This document shows positions 1 to 9,158 of a stretch of 59,611 nt of DNA, one piece after another (positions within the stretch are counted from its first letter, which is position 1; each line of letters begins with the position of its first letter). The notes below the pieces were generated by a model. The model was not told the DNA's origin and made no database searches. It saw only the letters and a program-made list of their open reading frames with translations. Origin of the DNA: Bacteroidota bacterium (GTDB lineage: Bacteria; Bacteroidota; Bacteroidia; B-17B0; Aurantibacillaceae); NCBI GenBank assembly GCA_029237825.1, contig JAQZBQ010000003.1, forward strand, positions 230,001 to 289,611. Reading direction: 5' to 3'. The position numbers and the translations under genes are program-made.

Positions 1-288
1 AGCGCGGGAATTGCGATGCTTACCTCTTTGGTTTCTGCATTAACCAAACGTAAAGTAAAAAAGAACCTGGCTATGACCGGAGAGATTACCTTACGTGGCA
101 AGGTTTTACCGGTTGGAGGCATTAAAGAAAAAATACTTGCCGCAAAGCGGGCTGGCATCAAAGAAATTATTTTGTGCGCTGACAATAAAAAAGATGTGGA
201 TGATATTAAAGCGGATTACCTGAAAGGTTTAACGTTTAAATACATCACGCAAATGAACGAAGTATTGCAGTTTGCTTTGCTGAAATAA
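1..288 (+). CDS. lon: Lon protease, C-terminal fragment (window edge)
   Basis: The frame is open from base 1, so this is the 3' end of a gene cut by the window. The 95 visible residues are the end of the Lon proteolytic domain: the first codon is the Ser of the family's GPSAG active-site motif, and the partner Lys of the Ser-Lys dyad is residue 44 in GGIKEK, the same 43-residue spacing as in E. coli Lon (Ser679-Lys722). MTGEITLRG between them is also characteristic. Lon is a cytoplasmic ATP-dependent protease that degrades misfolded and regulatory proteins. A bidirectional terminator follows at 333-366. Confidence 0.95.
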   Translation, partial: SAGIAMLTSLVSALTKRKVKKNLAMTGEITLRGKVLPVGGIKEKILAAKRAGIKEIILCADNKKDVDDIKADYLKGLTFKYITQMNEVLQFALLK

Positions 289-332
289 AATTACAATTAC
301 AAAGGACCTTGTTCCCTACAAGAAATCTCAAT

Positions 333-366
333 AAAAAAAAGCTGCATAAAAATGCAGCTTTTTTTT
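333..366. terminator. Bidirectional intrinsic terminator between lon and the DHS-like gene
   Basis: An A8 tract, a perfect GCTGCAT/ATGCAGC stem with a four-base loop, then a T8 tract. It can act on both strands and serves the two convergent genes. Confidence 0.9.
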
Positions 367-379
367 GATTTAAAACTGT

Positions 380-1366
380 TTACCAACCAAGTACCCAAGA
401 AAAAATGAGCGGGGCCACTATTGTAGCATCACTTTCTACGATGAATTTTGGTGTTTGAATATCCAATTTCCCCCATGTAATTTTTTCGTTTGGTACGGCA
501 CCGGAATATGATCCATACGACGTTGTTGAGTCAGAAATCTGGCAAAAATAACTCCAGAATGGAACATCATGCATTTCCATATCCTGGTATAACATCGGCA
601 CAACACAAATAGGAAAATCACCGGCAATACCACCACCAATCTGGAAGAACCCTACTCCTTTTCCATCACTGTTTTTTGGATACCAATCAGCGAGCCAAGC
701 CATGTATTCAATTCCGCTTTTCATGGTACTTGCTTTAATTTCGCCTTTAACAACATAAGAAGCAAATATATTTCCCATGGTACTATCTTCCCAGCCCGGT
801 ACTACTATTGGTAAATTACGTTCTGCAGCCGCCAGCATCCAGCTGTCTTTTGGATCAATTTCATAATACTGTTTCAGTTCCCCACTATTCAGAATTTTGT
901 ACATATACTCATGCGGGAAATAGCGTTCTCCTGCTTTGTCCGCATCTTTCCAGATTTTATAAATATGCTTTTGTAAACGCCTGAAAGCTTCTTCTTCCGG
1001 TATGCACGTATCTGTGACACGGTTGTAATGATTTTCTAGCAAATCCCATTCTTCCTGAGGAGAAAGATCACGGTAATTCGGAACACGCTTGTAATGACTA
1101 TGAGCAACAAGGTTCATAATATCTTCTTCCAGGTTTGCCCCGGTACATGAAATAATATCTACTTTTCCCTGACGGATCATTTCTGCAAGGGATTTGCCAA
1201 GCTCGGCTGTACTCATCGCACCAGCCAGTGTTATCATCATCTTGCCACCTTCCAATAAATGCGCTTCATATCCTTTAGCTGCATCCACTAAAGCGGCTGC
1301 ATTGAAATGTTTATAATGTGATTCTATAAATTTAGAGATCGGTCCTTTGTTTGCTGCTGTTGACAT
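380..1366 (-). CDS. Deoxyhypusine synthase-like protein
   Basis: 328 residues, full length for the bacterial deoxyhypusine synthase-like family, an NAD-dependent Rossmann-type enzyme that transfers the aminobutyl group of spermidine or a related amine. Visible markers are GGGIAGDFP and the KITWGKLD motif whose Lys300 matches the imine-forming lysine of the family (human Lys329, context SWGK). The His-rich segment of eukaryotic enzymes after GGG is replaced by GDFPICVV. Bacteria lack eIF5A, so the substrate is probably a small polyamine or agmatine derivative; that is inference. Monocistronic, convergent with lon. Confidence 0.85.
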   Translation of the reverse strand: MSTAANKGPISKFIESHYKHFNAAALVDAAKGYEAHLLEGGKMMITLAGAMSTAELGKSLAEMIRQGKVDIISCTGANLEEDIMNLVAHSHYKRVPNYRDLSPQEEWDLLENHYNRVTDTCIPEEEAFRRLQKHIYKIWKDADKAGERYFPHEYMYKILNSGELKQYYEIDPKDSWMLAAAERNLPIVVPGWEDSTMGNIFASYVVKGEIKASTMKSGIEYMAWLADWYPKNSDGKGVGFFQIGGGIAGDFPICVVPMLYQDMEMHDVPFWSYFCQISDSTTSYGSYSGAVPNEKITWGKLDIQTPKFIVESDATIVAPLIFSWVLGW

Positions 1367-1463
1367 GTGTGTAATTTTGATGTGGGCAAATTTAATATTT
1401 AAAACCTAATAAAGTAATACATTAAGGGAAGTATTTAACTCCACTGTAAAGGATATAAAAGCA

Positions 1464-1493
1464 AAAAACTCCGCCCATTCAGGCAGAGTTTTT
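1464..1493. terminator. Intrinsic terminator
   Basis: AAAAACTCCGCC pairs with GGCAGAGTTTTT (one mismatch) around a six-base loop, just downstream of the leftward lipoprotein gene. Confidence 0.8.
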
Positions 1494-1510
1494 ATAACCA
1501 AATATCTCTT

Positions 1511-2338
1511 TTATTTTTTTATCGTAAATTCATAATAATCACCGTCTTTACCCGGCCCATCCACAATATCTGTAATACGCATTACTACATACTTGTTGGT
1601 TGATACACTTCCCAGCTTAGTAATAATGATATCATTTAACTGTAGATTGTATAAAATGGAATACTTTACTCCCGAAGAATAAGCACTAATTGTGGATGAA
1701 TCTGTAGCGTTCGCATAATCAAAACTATTAAACACAACAAATTTACCTCCAGCCGGTGATTTCCAGTTTAAAGATAACGTGGAACTGGTTGCCGACATAT
1801 CCTGGATATCCCTCGAAGCAGTATCTGCAGTCAATGAATTTTCAGCATTTTTAGTTTCAAGGTTATACGCATCCTGGTTAGTTAACGAAAGGTTTGAATA
1901 CATCCTGTGACCTGAAGACTCAGTTAAAGGAATCGGCACAACAGCTGCAACCGCATTAACAAAAACGCGTTTAGCGACCTGACCAAACATACCATTTGAA
2001 TCTTCTGCTCTAAATTCTAAAACAATGGATTTTCCCGCAAGTACCGCAGGAAGTCGGTAGTAATAATTAAACGAAGTTCCTTTAGAAGAAATTGCTGTAT
2101 CCAAAAGCACCACGGCTGGTTCGTTATCTGCCTGTCCTTTAATTGTAAATTTGGATAGTGACACTGAAGTAGAAACATCTATGCGGAAAGTAACTAAATC
2201 TCCAACGTTTCCGTAAATATAAAGCGGTGTTGGGGCCACCGAAACAATAGGTGCAGTTTCTTTGTCCTTCTTACAACTTACGATGAGGGATGCAAAAATG
2301 GTAGAAATACCAAGGATCAACAGCTTAATGCGTTTCAT
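1511..2338 (-). CDS. Predicted lipoprotein, function unknown
   Basis: 275 residues from the ATG at 2338, which begins MKRIKLLILG. A longer reading frame adds 14 unlikely residues before the signal peptide, so the internal start is preferred. The N-terminus is a type II signal peptide ending IVSC, followed by KKDKE as in many Bacteroidota surface lipoproteins. The rest is Ser/Thr-rich and beta-strand-like; about 70-140 looks Ig-like (VTFRIDVSTSVSLSKFTIKG). It ends GKDGDYYEFTIKK. No enzymatic motif is seen. A strong terminator for the upstream gene lies 33 bases before its start, so it should have its own promoter or depend on readthrough. Confidence 0.75.
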   Translation of the reverse strand: MKRIKLLILGISTIFASLIVSCKKDKETAPIVSVAPTPLYIYGNVGDLVTFRIDVSTSVSLSKFTIKGQADNEPAVVLLDTAISSKGTSFNYYYRLPAVLAGKSIVLEFRAEDSNGMFGQVAKRVFVNAVAAVVPIPLTESSGHRMYSNLSLTNQDAYNLETKNAENSLTADTASRDIQDMSATSSTLSLNWKSPAGGKFVVFNSFDYANATDSSTISAYSSGVKYSILYNLQLNDIIITKLGSVSTNKYVVMRITDIVDGPGKDGDYYEFTIKK

Positions 2339-2371
2339 TTTATCAATAAAATTTTTTATAAAGTTAAAAAA

Positions 2372-2401
2372 AAGACCCACATCTAATTTGACGTGGGTCT
2401 T
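2372..2401 (-). terminator. Intrinsic terminator
   Basis: AAGACCCAC/GTGGGTCTT, nine perfect base pairs with a 12-base loop, followed on the minus strand by T8. It closes the 2424-2831 gene and lies only 33 bases from the start of the next leftward gene. Confidence 0.85.
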
Positions 2402-2423
2402 ATTTTATCAACAAGAAATAAGC

Positions 2424-2831
2424 TTATTTAGTTTTGATCTTGAAAGCTTTTGCTCTTACGTTAAGAGTTACTTTTCTTCCTAAGAAAGCTTGGTTTGTAG
2501 TACTTTCAGATGAAAGTGGTAAAACGAAATCAGCATCTGGTTTTTGATTTAATGCATCATATAACGCGTTGTTATATGCTCTGTCAAAGGCCTGAGTGTT
2601 GATTAAGCTTCCTGCAGTACTTGCAGTATGATATCTTCTTCCACCGTAAGGTATACCTAAGATATAATACTGAGTAGCTGTACCATTCACTTCACCTACA
2701 TACTCCAAATCTGAACTTTGAAAGTTCACACGAGCTTCCAGCTGTGCGCCGGATATTGTTTTGTTGCGCATAGTACATGAACTAGCGAACAACAATATCG
2801 AAAAAGCGCCTAATATTAATGTTTTTTTCAT
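2424..2831 (-). CDS. Small predicted lipoprotein
   Basis: 135 residues. A lipoprotein signal peptide ends FASSC at about residue 19. The mature part contains YYILGIPYGGRRYHTASTAGS and a conserved-looking helix, AFDRAYNNALYDALNQKPDADFVLPL, ending in a basic strand. This resembles the small exported DUF6567-like proteins of Bacteroidota, which is a recollection and not a verified match. It probably sits in the outer membrane. It lies directly downstream of the outer-membrane protein gene at 2869, in the same direction with a 37-base gap, so the two are probably co-transcribed. Confidence 0.75.
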   Translation of the reverse strand: MKKTLILGAFSILLFASSCTMRNKTISGAQLEARVNFQSSDLEYVGEVNGTATQYYILGIPYGGRRYHTASTAGSLINTQAFDRAYNNALYDALNQKPDADFVLPLSSESTTNQAFLGRKVTLNVRAKAFKIKTK

Positions 2832-2868
2832 ATGTATTCTTTTTAATTTATTATTACTTGGTTATTAT

Positions 2869-3732
2869 TTATTTTCTAGCAAAATAAATATGAAGAACAA
2901 CTCTTACATCTTGGTTAGAATCTGCATTGAATTCTCTTTTTTTCAATTTAGAGTATTTTGCATTTGAGTTAGAAGAAGTACTGTTGTCAGTTTTGTATTC
3001 CTGAGTATAAGAAAGAGTACCTGCAGTAACATCTTCTTTAACTTTTGTTACACCACCGAAAGTCCATTTAGCATTCCATCCATATTCTAAACCTAAAGAC
3101 ACTGGTAAGTGACCTAAGAATACATTGAAACCAGAAACTAAACCTAAACCTACTTTAGTAGTATTTGTTTTAGAAGTAACAAAGTTTTTATCTCCGTTTT
3201 TGTATGTGAAGTTGTTAGTAGTTCTATCGCTACCAAACCCTAAATATAAATCAGCACCAACGTAAGCATCAAAAATGTTGCTTGCTAAGAAATGTTTTTC
3301 AACACCTGGTACAAATTCCCACATTCTTTCTACAGTTTTGTTTTTTACGTCAGATAAATTTGCGTAGCTACCTGCAGCTGCAGTTCCAGAAGTTACTGCA
3401 TGTGGATTGTATTGAGCTGATGAATCTAAACCAGTTCCTTTTAATGTAGAGTTATTGTTTTTTAAACGAAGACCTGCACGGATAACTAAGTCATCAGTCT
3501 TATAATATTTATACGTTAAAATGTTACCAGACTGTAAAGCATTACCAGAAAATAATTTTGCAGTCATACCTGAATCAGACGCGATTGAAGTACCTAGAAC
3601 GAATGCCATGTCACCTGCTTTTGGTCTAGCACCATACTTAATAACGTTTTCATCATTTTCTCTTGTTGAAAGCTGCGCAAAAGCAGAGGTTACACCAAAT
3701 GCTAAAGCTACTAGAGCGATTGATTTTTTCAT
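2869..3732 (-). CDS. Predicted outer-membrane beta-barrel protein
   Basis: 287 residues with a Sec signal peptide (MKKSIALVALAFGVTSAFA, cleavage before Gln). The mature part alternates aromatic and small residues in strand-like stretches (KVGLGLVSGFNVFLG, LPVSLGLEYGWNAKWTF) and ends with an amphipathic strand, VRVVLHIYFARK, typical of an outer-membrane barrel. No family was recognised. The 5' leader on the minus strand (about 3733-3780) is an A/C-rich run of AAAC-type repeats, a pattern often seen before strongly expressed Bacteroidota genes. The small lipoprotein downstream may share its transcript. Confidence 0.75.
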   Translation of the reverse strand: MKKSIALVALAFGVTSAFAQLSTRENDENVIKYGARPKAGDMAFVLGTSIASDSGMTAKLFSGNALQSGNILTYKYYKTDDLVIRAGLRLKNNNSTLKGTGLDSSAQYNPHAVTSGTAAAGSYANLSDVKNKTVERMWEFVPGVEKHFLASNIFDAYVGADLYLGFGSDRTTNNFTYKNGDKNFVTSKTNTTKVGLGLVSGFNVFLGHLPVSLGLEYGWNAKWTFGGVTKVKEDVTAGTLSYTQEYKTDNSTSSNSNAKYSKLKKREFNADSNQDVRVVLHIYFARK

Positions 3733-3869
3733 AATTGTTTTGTTTTTTTTGTTTGTTTATTGTTTGTTTGTTTTGATTTACAAATTTGAGTAAATTATCA
3801 GGTGGCGAAATTACAATTATTTTGTGGTTATAAACAAGTAATTGTTAACACGTTATCGGTTAATATTTT

Positions 3870-4547
3870 TTATTCTTTATTCTGCAGCATAGGAACAAAT
3901 TTAAATTTTCCGAACGCCTGCTTGACAAACTCTGTGCCAGACTTCTTAATTATGACATTCATCACTTGTTCTTCACCCTCTCCTAAAGGGATTACGAGTA
4001 TACCACCAATTACCAGTTGAGATAGTAAATCCTGAGGAATATAAGGGGCTGCAGCCGTTACTATTATCTTATCAAAAGGAGCAAATTGAGGCAATCCTTT
4101 ATAGCCATCACCATAAATAAGTTTTGCCCCTTTATACCCAATTAAGGGTAGGAAAATTTTTGTTTTATCAAATAATTCACGTTGCCTTTCAATAGAAAAT
4201 ACCTTCGCTCCCATTTCTAACAAAACAGCAGTTTGGTAACCACAACCTGTACCAATTTCAAGCACCTTATCGCCTTTTGTTATGTTTAATTTTTCGGTTT
4301 GAAATGCAACGGTAAAAGGATGAGAGATTGTTTGCCCAGCGCCAATCTTTAATGCTTTATCAGAATAAGCATGATCAAGTAATGCTGGTCTTTCAGTAGA
4401 CTGATCAAAAAATAAATGCCGTGGAATCTTTAAAATCGTATTTAGTACAGCCTGGCTCGTTATGCCCTTTTCCTTCAACTGCTCAACTAGTCTTTTTCTC
4501 TTACCCTGATACAGGTATTCATCTTCTCTGCTAATATGTATTTGCAT
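3870..4547 (-). CDS. pcm: Protein-L-isoaspartate O-methyltransferase
   Basis: 225 residues, normal for the family. It methylates isoaspartyl residues formed in ageing proteins, using S-adenosylmethionine, in the cytoplasm. Diagnostic segments: IPRHLFFDQ near residue 45, IGAGQTISHPFTVAFQTE (substrate-side loop), the SAM-binding motif VLEIGTGCGYQTAVL, and FDKIIVTAAAPYIPQDLLSQL. It is divergent from the oxidoreductase gene at 4654, with 106 bases between the starts. Confidence 0.93.
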   Translation of the reverse strand: MQIHISREDEYLYQGKRKRLVEQLKEKGITSQAVLNTILKIPRHLFFDQSTERPALLDHAYSDKALKIGAGQTISHPFTVAFQTEKLNITKGDKVLEIGTGCGYQTAVLLEMGAKVFSIERQRELFDKTKIFLPLIGYKGAKLIYGDGYKGLPQFAPFDKIIVTAAAPYIPQDLLSQLVIGGILVIPLGEGEEQVMNVIIKKSGTEFVKQAFGKFKFVPMLQNKE

Positions 4548-4653
4548 GCAGCAAAATTACGTTTAATAAACATTTGTGTTTTAATATTTAATATTCATTT
4601 CTAACAATTGTCTTTTAATAGAAAATACCTTTATCCAAAAACTATATCTGTTT

Positions 4654-5628
4654 ATGGAAATTGGAATTGCAGGGCTCGGGCACTTAGGCAAAATTCATCT
4701 TAAACTTGCAGGCGAAATAAGCCAGCTTGAATTAAAAGCCGTTTATGATGTAAACAGTGAGGTACTTAAAAGCCTCCCGTTTCAAAACGATGTAAAAATC
4801 TGTGACAATTACGATGATTTGCTAAATACCTGTGAAGCTGTCTTAATCATTACGCCTACACCTACGCACTTTGATCTTGCCTCAAGGGCGATTAAAAAAG
4901 GGAAGCATGTTTTTATTGAAAAACCAGCAACGGATAATGCGGAAGACACAAAAAAACTCATTCACCTGGCAAAAGAGGCCGGTGTAATTGTTCAGGTAGG
5001 CCATGTTGAAAGATTTAACCCTGCATTTACAGCAGCAAGAAACTACATTCAAAATCCGTTTCACATAGAAATTCAACGTCTGGCAACCTATAACTCCAGG
5101 GGAACTGATGTGTCCGTTGTTTTAGACTTAATGATTCATGACATCGACCTCGTATTAACCACCGTTAAAAGTAAAATCAGGAAGGTTCTTGCTTCGGGTG
5201 CACCGGTCGTAAGCAAAACTTCCGACTTCGCACACGCTAGGATTGAATTTGAAAACGGCTGTATTGCTAATATAACGACCAACCGTATTGCTACCCAAAA
5301 TGTGCGTCACATGGAGGTATATCAAAAAAGCAACTTTATAAACATCGATTTACTGAACAAAATTACGACAGTTCATACTGTTCAACCACTGGAAGGAAAC
5401 ACTCCGAAAGGCATTTTAGTGGACACACCCCAGGGGCAACCAAAATACGAAATCATTCAAAATCAGCCCATTATCATCCCGGTAAATGCGATCAAAACTG
5501 AATTGGAACATTTTTATGAAAGTGTGATAAATCATGCTCCGGTTGCAGTACCATTAACTGATGCCGAAAATGCATTACTGGTAATTAAAAGCATTGAAGC
5601 CCAAATTAATCAGGGAACGGATAAATAA
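4654..5628 (+). CDS. Gfo/Idh/MocA-family oxidoreductase
   Basis: 324 residues. The N-terminal Rossmann domain starts with GIAGLGHLGKIH, and the family's EKP motif follows at residues 89-91 (HVFIEKPATDN). The C-terminal half is the substrate-binding beta-sheet domain (DVSVVLDLMIHDIDLVL). Members are NAD(P)-dependent dehydrogenases of sugars and related molecules. The gene heads a rightward stretch of envelope and polysaccharide genes, so a sugar precursor role is plausible but not shown. The substrate cannot be read from sequence. Confidence 0.88.
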   Translation: MEIGIAGLGHLGKIHLKLAGEISQLELKAVYDVNSEVLKSLPFQNDVKICDNYDDLLNTCEAVLIITPTPTHFDLASRAIKKGKHVFIEKPATDNAEDTKKLIHLAKEAGVIVQVGHVERFNPAFTAARNYIQNPFHIEIQRLATYNSRGTDVSVVLDLMIHDIDLVLTTVKSKIRKVLASGAPVVSKTSDFAHARIEFENGCIANITTNRIATQNVRHMEVYQKSNFINIDLLNKITTVHTVQPLEGNTPKGILVDTPQGQPKYEIIQNQPIIIPVNAIKTELEHFYESVINHAPVAVPLTDAENALLVIKSIEAQINQGTDK

Positions 5629-5700
5629 ATGCGTAATTTTTGAGCTTATTTTTCTTTCCAATACAATAAGTACGGTTATCTTTACGTTTTTGTTTCTAAT

Positions 5701-6546
5701 ATGGTGAGAGTTTTACAGTTCCTGTTTTTCCTTGGTAGTTTGTCTTTTTTGGTGTCGTGTAAAAAGGATAAACTCAAAGCTCCTCAATCATCGTTTCTGG
5801 TAATTAACCCCAAACTTAAAACATCATCAGGCCAGGGGTCTAATAGTCACCTTATTACTGACATCTGGTATTACGTGAATGGTAATTTTAAAGGTGTTTT
5901 TCCCGTTGGGAATGTGATGCCGGTTGTAGCAACCGGGAATACAGAAATAACCCTATTTGCGGGAATAAAAAATAACGGCATTTCAGCGACACGCTTACCT
6001 TATGCGCTCTATAATTCCATTACAATTAATCAAAACATCGAAGCAGGGAAAACCTATACTTTAAATCCGGAATTTGAATATAACTCCGGTGCTTTCTTTT
6101 ATTATGCAGACGACTTTGAATCGACGGGAAGTTTTTTTGAATCAGCCGGATCATGCGACTATTTAAATACCAGTTCTTTTGATGTAACTAAGTCATTTGG
6201 TGGAGTTGGTAACTCAATTTTTATGGCCATGACAGATGCTGAACCAACTTCGATCATGAAGCAAAGCACGCCCTATTTCTTGCCCGGTTCAGGTGCAACA
6301 GTTTACCTGGAACTCAATTACAAATGTAATCAGGCATTTAATGTTGGAGTATTGGGAAGTGGTTCGGTTGAACGAACCGCAATAACAGTGAACCCTTCAG
6401 ACGAATGGAATAAAATTTATGTTCAATTAACCAACGTGATTAGTACTCAACCCGTTTATCCGGACTATCAAGTCATTATCAGCGCAACCAAGTCCGTTCC
6501 TTCACCGGAAATTTACATCGACAACGTTAAATTAATTTTCCAGTAA
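5701..6546 (+). CDS. Predicted lipoprotein, function unknown
   Basis: 281 residues. Signal peptide with lipobox FLVSC followed by KKDKL. The mature protein is beta-rich; residues from about 135 (YYADDFESTGSFFE) to the end resemble a carbohydrate-binding or jelly-roll fold (VYLELNYKCNQAFNVGVL, EIYIDNVKLIFQ), but no family was identified. Its TAA stop is followed immediately by the GTG start of the sugar transferase gene, so the two are probably translationally coupled. That suggests a surface polysaccharide role, by context only. Confidence 0.72.
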   Translation: MVRVLQFLFFLGSLSFLVSCKKDKLKAPQSSFLVINPKLKTSSGQGSNSHLITDIWYYVNGNFKGVFPVGNVMPVVATGNTEITLFAGIKNNGISATRLPYALYNSITINQNIEAGKTYTLNPEFEYNSGAFFYYADDFESTGSFFESAGSCDYLNTSSFDVTKSFGGVGNSIFMAMTDAEPTSIMKQSTPYFLPGSGATVYLELNYKCNQAFNVGVLGSGSVERTAITVNPSDEWNKIYVQLTNVISTQPVYPDYQVIISATKSVPSPEIYIDNVKLIFQ

Positions 6547-7968
6547 GTGAATAACCGCCTACAGACATTTAAGTATGTGTTTGCTGATTATTTTTCAGCA
6601 ACCCTTGCCTGGAGTTTGTTTTACCTTTACCGGAAATTTTATATCGAACCCGATAAATTTGGTATACTTCCTGAGAAAATATTTGACCGGCAATTTATTT
6701 TAGGAATTATTATCTTACCGTTAGGATGGTTGCTGGCCTATTACATGACTGGATTCTATAAAAACATTTATCGTAAATCCCGTATTAATGAATTGATGCA
6801 AACTCTGGCCACATCCATCATTGGCGTAACCTTTATTTTCTTTTTCATTCTTTTGGATGATTTTGTATCAAGTTACAAGGCCTATTATAAAGTTTACGCC
6901 GTCCTTTTTGCCCTTCATTTTTTAATAACTGCCATATTTCGTTTTATTCTCTCCACAAATACTAATTATAAAATCAGTAAGGGTGAGATTGGATTTAATA
7001 CCATTATCATTGGCAGTAACCAGCGCGCATTAAAACTATACGAAGAAATAACCTCTAGCTATAAGTCGTCGGGCAACCGATTCATCGGGTTTATTCATCT
7101 CGACGAAAAAAACGGCTTTTCAGAGCAACTTCAACAAAAATTAAAACACCTTGGTGAATATAAAGACCTTAAGGACATTGTTCAGTCGCACCAGATTGAA
7201 GAAATTATCATTGCCATTGAATCATGGGAACATGAATACCTTGAAAAAATAATCAATGAGCTGAATGATTTTGACGCCATCATTAAAATTATTCCGGACA
7301 TGTACGATATCCTTTCAGGGCAGGTAAAAATGAATTCCATTTCCGACACCGCCCTGATTGTGATAAACAAACAGGTGATGCCCAATTGGCAACAGTCGGT
7401 TAAGCGTTTTATCGACGTGAGTATTTCCGTTTTTGTTTTGATTGCGTTTAGCTGGCTTTACCTTATTTTAATACTCGTTGTAAAATTTGGATCGAAAGGG
7501 CCCGTATTTTTCACACAGGAACGGATTGGGAAAGGTGGCAAACCGTTTAATATCATTAAATTCAGAACAATGTATACCGACGCTGAAAAGAGCGGTCCAC
7601 TTTTATCGAAAACGAACGATCCGCGGATAACTAAGATTGGCAGGTTTTTACGAAAAGTGCGGCTCGATGAGATCCCTCAGTTTTATAACGTAGTAAAAGG
7701 CGATATGAGCCTGGTTGGCCCACGCCCCGAGCGGAAGTTTTTCATTGACCAGATTGTAGTGCATGCGCCGCATTACGTGCATTTGCATCGTGTTCGACCA
7801 GGGATTACCGGATACGGACAGGTAAAATACGGCTATGCTGAAAATATTGAACAGATGGTATCGCGTGTTAAATTTGACCTTTTATACATTGAGAATATGA
7901 GCCTGCTCATTGATTTTAAAATACTTATCCATACAATCCTGATTGTGGTTCAGGGACGCGGAAAATAA
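6547..7968 (+). CDS. Undecaprenyl-phosphate sugar phosphotransferase (WcaJ/PglC superfamily)
   Basis: 473 residues from a GTG start that abuts the previous stop. The N-terminal part has about four membrane segments, then a cytosolic Rossmann-like CoA-binding-type domain (FNTIIIGSNQRALKLYEEI), another membrane helix near 290, and the C-terminal bacterial sugar transferase domain with FFTQERIGKGGKPFNIIKFRTM and RLDEIPQFYNVVKGDMSLVGPRPE. It transfers a sugar-1-phosphate from a nucleotide sugar to undecaprenyl phosphate, starting the assembly of an exopolysaccharide or O-antigen repeat. It precedes rfbB, which makes the dTDP-sugar precursor. The sugar is unknown. Confidence 0.9.
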   Translation: MNNRLQTFKYVFADYFSATLAWSLFYLYRKFYIEPDKFGILPEKIFDRQFILGIIILPLGWLLAYYMTGFYKNIYRKSRINELMQTLATSIIGVTFIFFFILLDDFVSSYKAYYKVYAVLFALHFLITAIFRFILSTNTNYKISKGEIGFNTIIIGSNQRALKLYEEITSSYKSSGNRFIGFIHLDEKNGFSEQLQQKLKHLGEYKDLKDIVQSHQIEEIIIAIESWEHEYLEKIINELNDFDAIIKIIPDMYDILSGQVKMNSISDTALIVINKQVMPNWQQSVKRFIDVSISVFVLIAFSWLYLILILVVKFGSKGPVFFTQERIGKGGKPFNIIKFRTMYTDAEKSGPLLSKTNDPRITKIGRFLRKVRLDEIPQFYNVVKGDMSLVGPRPERKFFIDQIVVHAPHYVHLHRVRPGITGYGQVKYGYAENIEQMVSRVKFDLLYIENMSLLIDFKILIHTILIVVQGRGK

Positions 7969-8003
7969 CGCAATCCTGCCCTTAATTCTGTTCATGCATT
8001 GAT

Positions 8004-8011
8004 TAACTTTG
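8004..8011 (+). promoter_or_regulatory. Candidate -7 promoter element of rfbB
   Basis: TAACTTTG matches the Bacteroidota -7 consensus TAnnTTTG and lies 30 bases before the rfbB start. No clear TTTG at -33 was found, so it is tentative. Confidence 0.4.
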
Positions 8012-8041
8012 TATATTTAACGCAGAAAAAAATAAATTCTC

Positions 8042-9100
8042 ATGAAAATTTTAATTACCGGCGGAGCCGGTTTTATTGGTTCACACGTTGTAAGGCTTTT
8101 CGTTAACAAATATCCGAATTATCAAATTGTTAACCTCGATAAATTAACTTATGCCGGCAATCTCGCTAATTTAAAAGACATTGAAGATAAGCCAAATTAT
8201 ACGTTCGTTAAAGGAGATATTGTTGACGCTTCATTTATAAATTCTTTATTCAAAAATCACCGGTTTAACGCTGTTCTTCATTTAGCAGCAGAAAGCCATG
8301 TAGACAGAAGCATTACAAATCCGCTTGAATTTGTGTATACCAACGTTATTGGAACAGTAAATTTACTTAACGCGGCAAAGGAATTATTTAAAGAAGATTC
8401 TTCCCAGTTCGTAAAATTTTACCATGTGTCTACTGATGAAGTGTATGGTTCTTTAGGAGAAACAGGACTTTTTACAGAAACTACTGCTTATGATCCGCAT
8501 AGCCCTTATTCCGCTTCAAAAGCAAGTTCTGATCATTTCGTACGTGCTTACTACGATACGTATAAACTACCATGTGTAATTTCGAATTGTTCAAACAATT
8601 ATGGACCTTATCATTTTCCTGAAAAACTAATTCCATTATGTATCAACAATATTAAGAATAGCAAACCATTGCCAATTTATGGTAAAGGAGAAAACGTACG
8701 CGATTGGCTGTTTGTAGAAGATCATGCCCGAGCCATAGATGTTATTTTTCATAAAGCAGAATTAGGAACAACATATAATATTGGTGGCCATAATGAATGG
8801 ACTAATATTGATGTGATTCGATTACTCTGTGATATGATGGATGAAAAACTTGGAAGGGAAAAAGGAACCAATCAAAAACTCATTACGTTTGTTACTGATC
8901 GTGCCGGCCATGACCTGCGTTACGCGATAGATTCAACCAAGCTGCAAAATGAACTTGGTTGGAAACCATCGCTCCAGTTTGAAGAAGGGTTATCAAAAAC
9001 GGTGGATTGGTACCTCAAAAACGATGAATGGTTAAATAACGTCACTTCAGGCGCCTATGCTCATTACTATGAAAAGCAGTATTCCGATAGTAACAAATAA
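8042..9100 (+). CDS. rfbB: dTDP-glucose 4,6-dehydratase
   Basis: 352 residues, the usual length. An extended short-chain dehydrogenase: NAD-binding GGAGFIGSH at residues 7-15, AAESHVDRS, the STDEVYG catalytic segment, and YSASK with the active-site Tyr and Lys. It converts dTDP-glucose to dTDP-4-keto-6-deoxyglucose, the branch point to rhamnose and other deoxysugars of surface polysaccharides. No other rml/rfb gene is present in the window. It follows the sugar transferase with a 73-base gap containing a likely promoter. Confidence 0.95.
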   Translation: MKILITGGAGFIGSHVVRLFVNKYPNYQIVNLDKLTYAGNLANLKDIEDKPNYTFVKGDIVDASFINSLFKNHRFNAVLHLAAESHVDRSITNPLEFVYTNVIGTVNLLNAAKELFKEDSSQFVKFYHVSTDEVYGSLGETGLFTETTAYDPHSPYSASKASSDHFVRAYYDTYKLPCVISNCSNNYGPYHFPEKLIPLCINNIKNSKPLPIYGKGENVRDWLFVEDHARAIDVIFHKAELGTTYNIGGHNEWTNIDVIRLLCDMMDEKLGREKGTNQKLITFVTDRAGHDLRYAIDSTKLQNELGWKPSLQFEEGLSKTVDWYLKNDEWLNNVTSGAYAHYYEKQYSDSNK

Positions 9101-9158
9101 AAATCGCATTTTAAATTAAGTAAACGTGATTCACTTTTCATAAATACTAATTTACAAA

